Shown: positions 27,222-35,906 of the stretch, piece by piece
Position numbering within the stretch: position 1 is the stretch's first letter
How the letters are laid out: each line of letters opens with the position of its first letter
DNA from: Burkholderiales bacterium
Lineage (GTDB): Bacteria > Pseudomonadota > Gammaproteobacteria > Burkholderiales > Burkholderiaceae_C
NCBI GenBank assembly: GCA_025361305.1
Contig: JANYAN010000355.1
Coordinates: 1 to 35,979, forward strand
Length of the DNA: 35,979 bases
Direction: 5' to 3'
The notes under the pieces: generated by a model
Told to the model about the DNA's origin: nothing
Database searches by the model: none
Seen by the model: only the letters and a program-made list of their open reading frames with translations
Program-made: the position numbers and the translations under genes

Positions 27222-28154
27222 ATGCTGCTCAATTCCGATGCCAAGGGCGTATGCGTGATCGCGCCGACGCCGTTTCTGGACGACGGCGCGATCGATTCGT
27301 CGTCGATCGACCGGATGACCGATTTCTTCGTCGAAGCCGGCGCCACGGGCATCACGGTGCTGGGCCAATTGGGCGAGGCGCCCAAGCTGGAGCACGGCGA
27401 AGCGGTCGCCGTGGCCCGCCAGGTGATCCGGCGGGCAGCACGCCTTCCCGTGGTGGTGGGTGTGTCCGCACCAGGCTTTGCCGCAATGCGCGCCCTGACG
27501 CAGGAGGTGATGGCTGACGGCGCGGCAGGTGTGATGATCGCGCCACCTAACACGCTTCGCACCGACGACCAGATCGCCGGCTACTACCAGCAGGCGGTGC
27601 AGGCCATCGGCGGCGATGTGCCCTTCGTGATCCAGGACTACCCGCTGACCTTCACCGTGCAGATGACACCGGGCGTGATCCGGCGCATCGTCAATGACAA
27701 CCCGTCTTGCGTCATGCTCAAGCACGAAGACTGGCCGGGCCTGGAAAAGATCTCGAAGTTGCGCGGCTTCGAGAAGGACGGCACCATGCGCCGCATCTCC
27801 ATACTTTGCGGCAACAACGGACTGTTCCTGGACTTCGAGATGGAGCGCGGTGCCGACGGCGCCATGACCGGCTATTGCTTCCCCGACATGCTGTGCGACG
27901 TGGTGCGACTGTCATCAGGGGGCCGACGCGACGAGGCGCACGACCTGTTCGATGCCCACCTGCCGCTGATCCGCTACGAGCAGCAGCCTGGCGCCGGCCT
28001 GGCCGTGCGCAAGTACGTGATGATGCGCCGCGGCATCATCACGTCGGCCGCCCAGCGCAAGCCGGCGGCGGCGATGTCGGCGACGGCTCGCGGCGAGGTC
28101 GACTATCTGCTTGCGCGGCTGGCGCAGCACGACAAGCGGGCCTTGCTGGCCTGA
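27222..28154 (+). CDS. Dihydrodipicolinate synthase (DapA) family protein
   Basis: TVLGQLGEAPKLEHGEAVAVARQVI, VIQDYPLTFTVQM, CVMLKHEDWPGLEKI (candidate Schiff-base Lys). Confidence 0.88.
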   Translation: MLLNSDAKGVCVIAPTPFLDDGAIDSSSIDRMTDFFVEAGATGITVLGQLGEAPKLEHGEAVAVARQVIRRAARLPVVVGVSAPGFAAMRALTQEVMADGAAGVMIAPPNTLRTDDQIAGYYQQAVQAIGGDVPFVIQDYPLTFTVQMTPGVIRRIVNDNPSCVMLKHEDWPGLEKISKLRGFEKDGTMRRISILCGNNGLFLDFEMERGADGAMTGYCFPDMLCDVVRLSSGGRRDEAHDLFDAHLPLIRYEQQPGAGLAVRKYVMMRRGIITSAAQRKPAAAMSATARGEVDYLLARLAQHDKRALLA

Positions 28155-28183
28155 CCCTATTCAACCCTTCAGCGAAGCCCCCC

Positions 28184-28915
28184 ATGAATCTTGATCCGAA
28201 CCTGGTGAAGGAATTCACCCCCACTGGCAAACTGCGCGCCTCGCTCAACCTGGGCAACCCGGTGCTGGCGCACAGCCGCACCTCGACCGAGCGGCCCGCC
28301 GGCGTGTCCATCGACATGGCACGGCAATTCGCCAACTACCTGGGCGCTGAGGTGGAGCTGATCGAATTCGAAACCGCCGGCAAGTCGGTCGACGCCCTGA
28401 CGCGCGAAAACGCCGATATCGGCTTCATGGCAATCGATCCGCTGCGTGCGGCCGGCATCCACTTCACACCGCCGTACGTCCAGATCGAGGGTTGTTACCT
28501 GGTGGCCAGCGATTCACCGATCCGCAGCAATGAGGACGTCGACCGCCCGGGCATCCAGGTGGTGGTGGGTAACGCCAGCGCCTACGAACTTTATCTTTCC
28601 CGCACGCTGCAGCATGCCAGCCTGGTCAAGGTGCCGACATCGGAGGCCGTGGTCGACGCGATGCTGGAAGGCAAGCTGCCGGTGGCTGCGGGCGTGCGCC
28701 AGCAGATGGAGGCAGACGTCGTGCGCATCGGCGGCCTGCGGCTGCTGCCGGAGCGCTTCATGGTGATCAACCAGGCGATGGCCATGCCGCGCCACCGCAG
28801 CGCGGCCGCGCATGCGATGCTGGACGACTTTGTCCAGCGCCTGAAGGCATCGGGCTTCGTTGCACAGGCGCTGGCCAGGCACGGCATCGCTGGCGCGAAG
28901 GTGGCGCCTTCCTGA
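28184..28915 (+). CDS. Extracellular solute-binding protein family 3-like protein lacking a signal peptide
   Basis: TGKLRASLNLGNPV, GVSIDMARQFANYLGAEVELIEFETAGKSVDALTRENADIGFMAIDPLRA; N-terminus begins directly with the domain. Confidence 0.82.
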   Translation: MNLDPNLVKEFTPTGKLRASLNLGNPVLAHSRTSTERPAGVSIDMARQFANYLGAEVELIEFETAGKSVDALTRENADIGFMAIDPLRAAGIHFTPPYVQIEGCYLVASDSPIRSNEDVDRPGIQVVVGNASAYELYLSRTLQHASLVKVPTSEAVVDAMLEGKLPVAAGVRQQMEADVVRIGGLRLLPERFMVINQAMAMPRHRSAAAHAMLDDFVQRLKASGFVAQALARHGIAGAKVAPS

Positions 28916-28938
28916 GGCTGCAGCGAACCACCGCCGGC

Positions 28939-28954
28939 TGGCACGAGCCTTGCG
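28939..28954 (+). promoter_or_regulatory. Sigma54 (-24/-12) promoter candidate
   Basis: TGGCACGAGCCTTGCG versus consensus TGGCACG-N4-TTGCW; 47 bp upstream of ATG 29001. Confidence 0.65.
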
Positions 28955-29000
28955 TAATCGGTACTACCATAGGCACTTGATGTCCTGAAAGGCGTTCGCC

Positions 29001-29855
29001 ATGATGCACGGCTTCATTCCACCGCACCGCTTCCTGCCCTACCTGAGCTGGACCGCCATCGACGCGCTGCCGGATCGCGAGAACACCGTGATCGTGCTGC
29101 CGGTAGGCGCGATCGAGCAGCACGGGCCTCACCTGCCCTGTTCCGTGGACACGGTGATCTCGTCTGGGGTCATGGGCAAGGCGCTGGAGAAGCTGCCGGT
29201 CGACGTTCGAGCCTTCGGGCTGGCGCCGATCACCTACGGCAAGTCTGACGAACACCTGCACTTCCCGGGCACCATGACGTTGACCGGGCCCACCCTGCTG
29301 GCCATGGTCACGGAAATCGGCGAGTCGGTGTATCGGGCAGGGTTTCGCAAGCTCCTGCTGGCCAACGGCCATGGCGGACAGCCCCAGGTGATGGAAATGG
29401 CCGCGCGCGAGCTGCGCGTGCGCCACGGCGACTACGTGATCGTGCCCTTCCATGTCTCGCGCGTGGCCAATTCGTCGGGCAAGTACATCTCGGACCGGGA
29501 AAAGCGCCAGGCCATGCACGCCGGCCATTCCGAGACCGCCCTGATGCTGGCCCTGGCGCCCGACACGGTGCATATGGAGCGCGCTGTTGCCAATTTCCCA
29601 CCCGAATTTCCTTCGAAGATCCTGTCGGGCGACGGCCGCCCCGCTTGCGCCTGGACGGCCCGCGACTTCGGCCCCAGCGGGGTGATCGGAGACCCGTTCG
29701 GCGCCACGCGGGAACAGGGACTGGACATCCTGGACACGCTATCGGACAGCTGGGCACAGGCCATCACCGACCTGTTCCACATGAAATGGGTCGTGCGCGA
29801 CGCCGCTTCCTGGGGCCAGGGGCACCAGCAAGGCCATATCGAATCCGCCTCGTGA
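29001..29855 (+). CDS. Creatininase family protein
   Basis: VIVLPVGAIEQHGPHLPCSVDT, LLLANGHGGQPQVME, HAGHSETALML. Confidence 0.92.
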   Translation: MMHGFIPPHRFLPYLSWTAIDALPDRENTVIVLPVGAIEQHGPHLPCSVDTVISSGVMGKALEKLPVDVRAFGLAPITYGKSDEHLHFPGTMTLTGPTLLAMVTEIGESVYRAGFRKLLLANGHGGQPQVMEMAARELRVRHGDYVIVPFHVSRVANSSGKYISDREKRQAMHAGHSETALMLALAPDTVHMERAVANFPPEFPSKILSGDGRPACAWTARDFGPSGVIGDPFGATREQGLDILDTLSDSWAQAITDLFHMKWVVRDAASWGQGHQQGHIESAS

Positions 29856-29896
29856 ATCCACTTCGCAACCGCTGCCACCTTCCTGAAAGGCTCATC

Positions 29897-30880
29897 ATGA
29901 AACCATCGATCGCTCGCACTCTTCTGGCCGCCTCGTTCGGCCTGGCGCTGGCCGCAGGCGCCCAGGCGCAGGAGAAGTTCATCTACATGACCAACTGGTA
30001 TGCCCAGGCCGAGCACGGTGGGTTCTACCAGGCGGTGGCCACCGGCATCTACAAGAAATACGGATTGGATGTCACCGTCAAGATGGGCGGCCCGCAGGTC
30101 AACATCAACCAGCTCATGGCGGCCGGACAGGCCGACTGCATCATGGGCTCAAGCGACCTGTCGATGATGGTTGCGCGCAACAACGGGCTGCCGGTGGTCA
30201 CGGTGGCATCGGTGTTCCAGAAGGACCCGCAGGTCCTGATCGCGCATGACGACGTCAAGGGTTTCGAGGATATGAAGAGCAAGACGATCCTGATTTCGTC
30301 CGCCGCGAACGCCGGCTACTGGCTGTGGCTCAAGAGCAAATACGGCCTGCTGGATTCCCAGACGCGCCCCTACACCTTCAACATCCAGCCTTTCGTGGCC
30401 GACAAGAATGCTGTACAGCAGGGCTACCTGACGTCCGAGCCCTTCGCCATCCAGAAGGCCGGCGTCAAGGCCAATGCCTTTCTGTTCGCCGATCACGGCT
30501 GGCCGTCGTACGCCACCACCATCTCGTGCATGGATGAGACCGTGAAGAGCCGAAGCAAGGCCGTGGCCGCGTTCGTCAGGGGGACGATGGAAGGCTGGAA
30601 GAGCTATCTGGCCGACCCGGCCCCCGCCAACGCGCTGATCAAGAAGGACAACCCCAACATGACCGACGAACAGCTGGCCTACAGCGTGTCCAAGCTCAAG
30701 GAGATGGCCATCATCACCAGCGGCGACGCAGGCAAGCTGGGCATCGGCATGATGAATGAGACACGCATCAAGCAGAACTACGCCTTCCTGGTGGACAACA
30801 AGCTGATCGATCCGGCCAAAGTCTCGATGGCGCAGGCCTACAACTTCGACTTCATCAAGGACGTCAAGGTGATGCCTTGA
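29897..30880 (+). CDS. ABC transporter substrate-binding protein (NMT1/THI5/SsuA-like)
   Basis: Signal peptide; FIYMTNWYAQAEHGGFYQAVATGIYKKYGLDVTVKMGGPQVNINQLMAAGQADCIMG. Confidence 0.9.
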   Translation: MKPSIARTLLAASFGLALAAGAQAQEKFIYMTNWYAQAEHGGFYQAVATGIYKKYGLDVTVKMGGPQVNINQLMAAGQADCIMGSSDLSMMVARNNGLPVVTVASVFQKDPQVLIAHDDVKGFEDMKSKTILISSAANAGYWLWLKSKYGLLDSQTRPYTFNIQPFVADKNAVQQGYLTSEPFAIQKAGVKANAFLFADHGWPSYATTISCMDETVKSRSKAVAAFVRGTMEGWKSYLADPAPANALIKKDNPNMTDEQLAYSVSKLKEMAIITSGDAGKLGIGMMNETRIKQNYAFLVDNKLIDPAKVSMAQAYNFDFIKDVKVMP

Positions 30881-31689
30881 TGCCGGGCGGTGCCCAGCCA
30901 GACGTTGCCGCGGTCGAGGTCCTGTCCGCGCACAAGACCTACCCCGACGGGACGGTGGCGCTTCAGCCGGTCGACCTGACTGTGCGGGAGGGTGACTTCG
31001 TCACCCTGCTGGGCCCTTCGGGCTGCGGCAAGACTACGCTGCTCAAGATGATCGCCGGCCTGTTGGAGCCCACCGACGGGCGCATCCACCTGTGGCACCG
31101 ACCGATCGCGCAACTTGAGGAAACGCGTCATCAACTGGCGTTCGTGTTCCAGTCCCCCACCCTGATGCCCTGGGCCAGCGTAGCCACCAACGTGCGCCTG
31201 CCACTTGACCTGGCCGGGGTGCCGCGGGCGCAGGCCGACACCCGCGTGGCCGAGGCATTGGACCTGGTCGGTCTGACGAAGTTTGCCGCCGCGTTGCCAC
31301 GCGCGCTATCGGGCGGGATGCAGATGCGCGTGTCGATCGCCCGCAGCCTGGTGGTCCAGCCCACGCTGCTGCTGATGGATGAACCCTTCGGCGCGCTGGA
31401 CGAGATCACGCGCCACAAACTCGACGATGATCTGCTCACCCTTTGGCAGGACAAGAAGCTCACTGTGGTCTTTGTGACCCATTCGATCCACGAGGCGGTG
31501 TTCCTGTCGACCCGCGTCGTGATGATGGCGGCCCGGCCCGGGCGCGTGGTGGACGAAATCACGATCGACGAGCCCTATCCGCGCCATCCCGACTTCATGG
31601 TCACTCCCCGCTTCGCCGTCTACGCCAAGCGATTGCAGGACAGCCTGATGCGCGCCAGCCAGGGCAGTGACGAGGAGACGGTGCAATGA
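30880..31689 (+). CDS. ABC transporter ATP-binding protein (SsuB/TauB-like)
   Basis: GPSGCGKTTLLKMIAGLLEPTDG, LSGGMQMRVSIARSL, LLLMDEPFGALDE; TGATG overlap with the SBP. Confidence 0.92.
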   Translation: MPGGAQPDVAAVEVLSAHKTYPDGTVALQPVDLTVREGDFVTLLGPSGCGKTTLLKMIAGLLEPTDGRIHLWHRPIAQLEETRHQLAFVFQSPTLMPWASVATNVRLPLDLAGVPRAQADTRVAEALDLVGLTKFAAALPRALSGGMQMRVSIARSLVVQPTLLLMDEPFGALDEITRHKLDDDLLTLWQDKKLTVVFVTHSIHEAVFLSTRVVMMAARPGRVVDEITIDEPYPRHPDFMVTPRFAVYAKRLQDSLMRASQGSDEETVQ

Positions 31690-32495
31690 AGTCAGCCGCG
31701 GCGTCCCGCCGCGATGCCGCGCGCATGCAGCGCGTGCTCTACCCGGCGGTGGTCGCTCTGCTCCTGCTGAGCGGCTGGCAGGCCATGGTCACGGTGCTCA
31801 AGCTCCCGCCGTACCTGGTGCCCTCGCCAGTGCTGATGTTCACGACCCTGGTGACCGACTGGCAGTCGCTGGGCGGCGCCCTGCTGGTCACGCTGAAGAT
31901 CACGCTGCTGTCATTCGGCACGGCCACGCTGGTCGGCGTACTGATTTCCTTCCTGTTCGTGCAGAGCCGGGCCATCGAGACCGCGTTGTTCCCGTATGCG
32001 GTGCTGCTGCAGGTCACGCCGATCGTGGCCATCGCGCCGTTGATCATCATCTGGGTCAAGAACCCCACGGCGTCGCTGGTATTGTGCGCGGCACTGGTGG
32101 CGCTGTTCCCCATCATCTCCAACACGACGCTGGGCCTGCGCAGCATCGACCCCGACCTGCAAAGCCATTTCGCCATGAACCGGGCAACCCGGCTGCAGAC
32201 ACTTGTGCGGCTGCGCATCCCCAGCGCGCTGCCCTACTTCTTCGGCGGCCTTCGCATCTCCAGCGGCCTGGCCCTGATCGGCGCCGTGGTGGCCGAATTC
32301 GTGGCCGGCACGGGCGGCCAGGCGGCCGGCCTGGCTTACCAGATCCTGATGGCCGGCTACCAGCTGAATATCCCGCGCATGTTTGCGGCCCTGCTGCTGA
32401 TTTCGCTGGCAGGGGTCGGCCTGTTCGTGCTGATGGCCTGGCTGACCAAACTGGCACTGGGTTCCTGGCACGCGAGCGAACTTTCACACGAATGA
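31686..32495 (+). CDS. ABC transporter permease (SsuC/TauC-like)
   Basis: LPPYLVPSPVLMFTTLVTDW, TALFPYAVLLQVTPIVAIAPLIIIW, EFVAGTGGQAAGLAYQI. Confidence 0.9.
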   Translation: MKSAAASRRDAARMQRVLYPAVVALLLLSGWQAMVTVLKLPPYLVPSPVLMFTTLVTDWQSLGGALLVTLKITLLSFGTATLVGVLISFLFVQSRAIETALFPYAVLLQVTPIVAIAPLIIIWVKNPTASLVLCAALVALFPIISNTTLGLRSIDPDLQSHFAMNRATRLQTLVRLRIPSALPYFFGGLRISSGLALIGAVVAEFVAGTGGQAAGLAYQILMAGYQLNIPRMFAALLLISLAGVGLFVLMAWLTKLALGSWHASELSHE

Positions 32496-33871
32496 ACACC
32501 ACACACCCCATCGAACAACTGCAGGCCGAACTGCCTGATCTGGACTGGGTCACCGATCCGGCCCGGGTCGCCCGCCTGTCGCAGGATTTTTCGTGGTTCA
32601 GCCCGGTGCTCAAGCGCCGGCTGGCCGACAAGCGCGCCGATGCCGGCGTGCGCCCCCGCACCGAGGACGAGATCAGGCGGCTGGTCAGCCTGTGCGCCCG
32701 CCTGCGTGTGCCGATCACAACCCGTGGCAGCGGCACCGGCAACTACGGCCAGTCGGTCCCGCTGCAAGGCGGCGTGTTGCTTGACATGAGCGGCTACAAC
32801 GGCTTCATGTGGGCGCGGGACGGCGCCGGCCGGGCCCAGGCGGGCATCCGGCTGTCCGATTTCGAGAAACAGTCGCGCGCCCTGTGCGGCATGGAACTGC
32901 GCTGCATGCCGTCCACATTCCGCACGGCCACCCTGGGTGGGCTGTTTGGCGGCGGCTTCGGCGGCGTGGGCTCGATCAACTATGGCCCGCTGGCGTCGCG
33001 AGGCAACGTGCTGGGCCTGCGCGCGATCACGATAGAGGAAGAGCCGCAGTTCATCGAGCTGCGCGGCGCCGATGCGCTGGCCATGCACCACATCTGGGGA
33101 ACCAACGGACTGGTGCTGGAACTGGAACTGGGCCTGGCCCCCGCCTGCGATTGGCAGGAGAATCTGGTCACTTTCACCAGCTTCGACGATGCGCTGGAAT
33201 TCGGCAATGCCGTGGCCATGACGCCGGGTATCGTCAAGCGCGAAGTCGGCTTTCTGGGTGCGCCCGTGCCGGACTACATGAAGGCGCTGGGCGAATACCT
33301 GCCGGCCGGCTGCCACGCCCTCATCCTGGCCATTGCACCGGCAAGCGAAGCGGCCATGCTGGAGCTGGCCACCCTGTGGCACGGCACGGTGACGTATCGC
33401 AAGACCGCCGCCGAGGTCACCGCCAGCAACAGGACACTGCTCGAATACACCTGGAATCACACGACGCTGGTGGCCTTCAGGGTCGACAAGAACCTGACCT
33501 ACCTGCAAAGCGCTTTCACGCCGGGCCAGCACCTCGAACAGATCAGGCGCATGGAAAAGCTGCTGGGCGGAGAAGTGCTGATGCACGCCGAATTCATCCG
33601 CAACATCGATGGACTGACAACCTGCACCGCACTGCAGATCGTGAAGTTCACGACCGAAGAGAGGTTGCAGGAAATCATGCAGATCTATCGCGACAACGGC
33701 GTTCGCATCAACGACCCGCACGTGTTCTTCGTGGAAGACGGCAAGGCGGCAGGCGGCGGCGCGCTTTCCCAGGCAGTGCTTGACGCCAAGCGCCGGTTCG
33801 ATCCGCTGGGCCTGCTCAACCCCGGCAAGGCGCGCAGCTGGCTCAAGCCCGGTGAGGAGACATCGTCATGA
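32492..33871 (+). CDS. FAD-binding oxidoreductase (GlcD/FAD_binding_4 type)
   Basis: RPRTEDEIRRLVSLCARLRVPITTRGSGTGNYGQSVPLQGGVLLDMSGYNG; C-term FDPLGLLNPGK; ATGA overlaps at both ends. Confidence 0.9.
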   Translation: MNTTHPIEQLQAELPDLDWVTDPARVARLSQDFSWFSPVLKRRLADKRADAGVRPRTEDEIRRLVSLCARLRVPITTRGSGTGNYGQSVPLQGGVLLDMSGYNGFMWARDGAGRAQAGIRLSDFEKQSRALCGMELRCMPSTFRTATLGGLFGGGFGGVGSINYGPLASRGNVLGLRAITIEEEPQFIELRGADALAMHHIWGTNGLVLELELGLAPACDWQENLVTFTSFDDALEFGNAVAMTPGIVKREVGFLGAPVPDYMKALGEYLPAGCHALILAIAPASEAAMLELATLWHGTVTYRKTAAEVTASNRTLLEYTWNHTTLVAFRVDKNLTYLQSAFTPGQHLEQIRRMEKLLGGEVLMHAEFIRNIDGLTTCTALQIVKFTTEERLQEIMQIYRDNGVRINDPHVFFVEDGKAAGGGALSQAVLDAKRRFDPLGLLNPGKARSWLKPGEETSS

Positions 33872-34338
33872 CCGTCGGCAATCCCATGGCCAACTACGCG
33901 GCCGCGCGCCGCGCCGGGGACTTCGTTCTCGTCAGCGGGGTAGTGGCGGTAGACGCGTCGCGCAAGGCCATCGTGCAGAGCTACGACGAGTTGCCCCAAC
34001 AAGCGCAGGAGGCGCTGCACGCCATCGGCTACGTCACTGGCCAGATGACAGTGGACTTGTATGAAGCGCCGGCAGTGGCGCAAAGCTGGTTCGTGCTCGA
34101 GCGCATCCGCCGGATTGCCACAGAACACGGCGGTTCGATGGCGGACGTCATCAAGCTGGTCCAGTACTTTCGTGATCTGCGCCACTACCCCTTCTACAAC
34201 CGCGTGCGTGGGCTGTTCTACCCCGGCGAGCCGCCGGCCAGCACGGTGGTGGAAGTCTCACGCTTCATGCCGGGCGACGCGGCGCTGATCGAAGTGGAAG
34301 CCACGATTTATCTGCCAGGCTTGTCGTCCCGCACCTGA
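33868..34338 (+). CDS. RidA (YjgF/YER057c/UK114) family protein
   Basis: GDFVLVSGVVAVD, YDELPQQAQEALHAIGYVTGQM, DVIKLVQYFRDLRHYPFYNRVRGLFYPGEPPASTVVEVSRFMPGDAALIEVEATIYLP. Confidence 0.85.
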   Translation: MTVGNPMANYAAARRAGDFVLVSGVVAVDASRKAIVQSYDELPQQAQEALHAIGYVTGQMTVDLYEAPAVAQSWFVLERIRRIATEHGGSMADVIKLVQYFRDLRHYPFYNRVRGLFYPGEPPASTVVEVSRFMPGDAALIEVEATIYLPGLSSRT

Positions 34339-34405
34339 CTTGTCATCCCGGACATGACGCTGTCATGCCGGACTTGACGCTGTCATCCCGGACGTGATCC
34401 GGGAT
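34322..34405. repeat. Tandem 19-20 bp repeat ending in a REP-like palindrome
   Basis: TGTCGTCCCGCACCTGACT / TGTCATCCCGGACATGACGC / TGTCATGCCGGACTTGACGC / TGTCATCCCGGACGTGATCC; last unit forms ATCCCGGA-cgtga-TCCGGGAT. Confidence 0.8.
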
Positions 34406-34527
34406 CCATGTCGTTCCACCTTGGCAGGCGCGGACGGCGGCCGAGGTGCATGCGCAACCCGGATACCGGACCGCAGCCGTTCACACTGCTGGGCGAAGAC
34501 ATCACTGTTGAAAACGGCAGCATCGGT

Positions 34528-35715
34528 TCAGAGCTTGCGCTGAACGAACAGATTGCGCTTGGCGTCCTGCGCATAGGCGAAGGTCACGGCGCCGTCCTTC
34601 ACCACGCCCATCACCAGCATGCTTTGCGTCAGCGCATCCTTGTCGTCGGGGCTGAAGGGCCGCTCATAGGTGGCAACGACACCGTAGTAGACACGATGCT
34701 TGCCTTCCAGCGCCGCCTTGACTGCGGGCCCGGACAAGTTGCCGTCACGGATGCCGAACAGCGAATACAGCAGGATGTAGGTGGCGTCGTAGGCTTGCGC
34801 CGCCGCCATCGGCACCGGGATGCGCTTGATGTTGAATCGGCGGGCATAGCCGCTGAGGAACGATGAGCGCCGCTCGTTGCTGGGCTCCGCAATGAACGTC
34901 TGCGCCATCAGCGCGCCCTCTGCGGCTTCGCGCGCTCCGTCGATGAAGAAGGGGAAGGACAGTGTCCACGCGCCCACCATCGGCGCCTTCCAGTTCAGCG
35001 CCTGGCGCCCGCGGGCGATCACCGCATTTTCCTGGCCCACGGTGTAATTCAGGATGACGTTGGCGCCTGCCGCCTTGGCCGTTCTCAGTTCACCGCTCAG
35101 GTCCTGCACACCCGTCGCGAAGCGTGCCACATGCACCGGCTTCAGGTTGTGCTCGGCCAGCGCCTTCTCGACATCCTTCAGGCCCGCCTCGCCGTAGCCC
35201 GTTGTATCGGCAAACACGGCGACGCGATCCCAGCCGCGGCTGACGATGTCGTTCACGATGAAAGGCGCCTGAATCGAGTCTCTGGCCGAGGTGCGGAAGA
35301 TGTAGCTTTCCCGCGGGGGAAAACGTGACGTCAGGCCGGTGCCGGTGGCGCAGGGAATGATCAGCGGCATCTTGCCGGCCTGGAACACGTCGATCGACTT
35401 GGCGGCGACGCCGGTGTTGCAGTAACCGATCGTGGCCACCACGTTGGCGCTCGCCATTTCCGTGGCCAGTTTCAGCCCTGTCTCGGGATCTGCCCGGTCG
35501 TCCTTGATCACCAGTTCCAGCTGGCGCCCGAGATAGCCGCCAACCGCGTTGACTTCGTCGGCTGCCATCTTGATGCCGTTGAGCATGTGGACGCCGAAAT
35601 CCGATGACGGCCCGGTGAAAGGCCCGATCACCCCGATTCGAAGCGGCGGGGGCGATTGCGCCAGGGAACACAGCGGCAGTAGTGCCGCAAAGATGAGCAG
35701 TGCGAGTGTGCGCAT
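34528..35715 (-). CDS. ABC transporter substrate-binding protein (LivK-like, orphan)
   Basis: Signal peptide; LRIGVIGPFTGPSSDFGVHMLNGIKMAADEVNAVGGYLGRQLELVIKDDRADPETG. Confidence 0.9.
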   Translation of the reverse strand: MRTLALLIFAALLPLCSLAQSPPPLRIGVIGPFTGPSSDFGVHMLNGIKMAADEVNAVGGYLGRQLELVIKDDRADPETGLKLATEMASANVVATIGYCNTGVAAKSIDVFQAGKMPLIIPCATGTGLTSRFPPRESYIFRTSARDSIQAPFIVNDIVSRGWDRVAVFADTTGYGEAGLKDVEKALAEHNLKPVHVARFATGVQDLSGELRTAKAAGANVILNYTVGQENAVIARGRQALNWKAPMVGAWTLSFPFFIDGAREAAEGALMAQTFIAEPSNERRSSFLSGYARRFNIKRIPVPMAAAQAYDATYILLYSLFGIRDGNLSGPAVKAALEGKHRVYYGVVATYERPFSPDDKDALTQSMLVMGVVKDGAVTFAYAQDAKRNLFVQRKL

Positions 35716-35906
35716 GGATGTCTCCTATAAGAAACCGCAAGGTAGTAGCGTTGCCGGGGACAATTCCAGGGGTTTTTGCGTGTTTCGGGAAGTTCTCAAA
35801 CAGCGCGGAAGAAATTTCAATCGGAGGTCGCTCACCTCAGGGTCAACCCTGCCCGCCAATTTGATCTATGTCAGATCAGGCGCGCGGATGCGTGATGCAA
35901 TTTGCC

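Noticed and set aside
31667-32491. N-terminal extension of the FAD oxidoreductase (734-aa ORF)
   Set aside because: Out-of-frame reading of the ABC permease; the true start at 32492 has the operon-typical ATGA overlap.
32357-33721. 454-aa minus ORF opposite the FAD oxidoreductase
   Set aside because: Antisense shadow; no recognisable domain.
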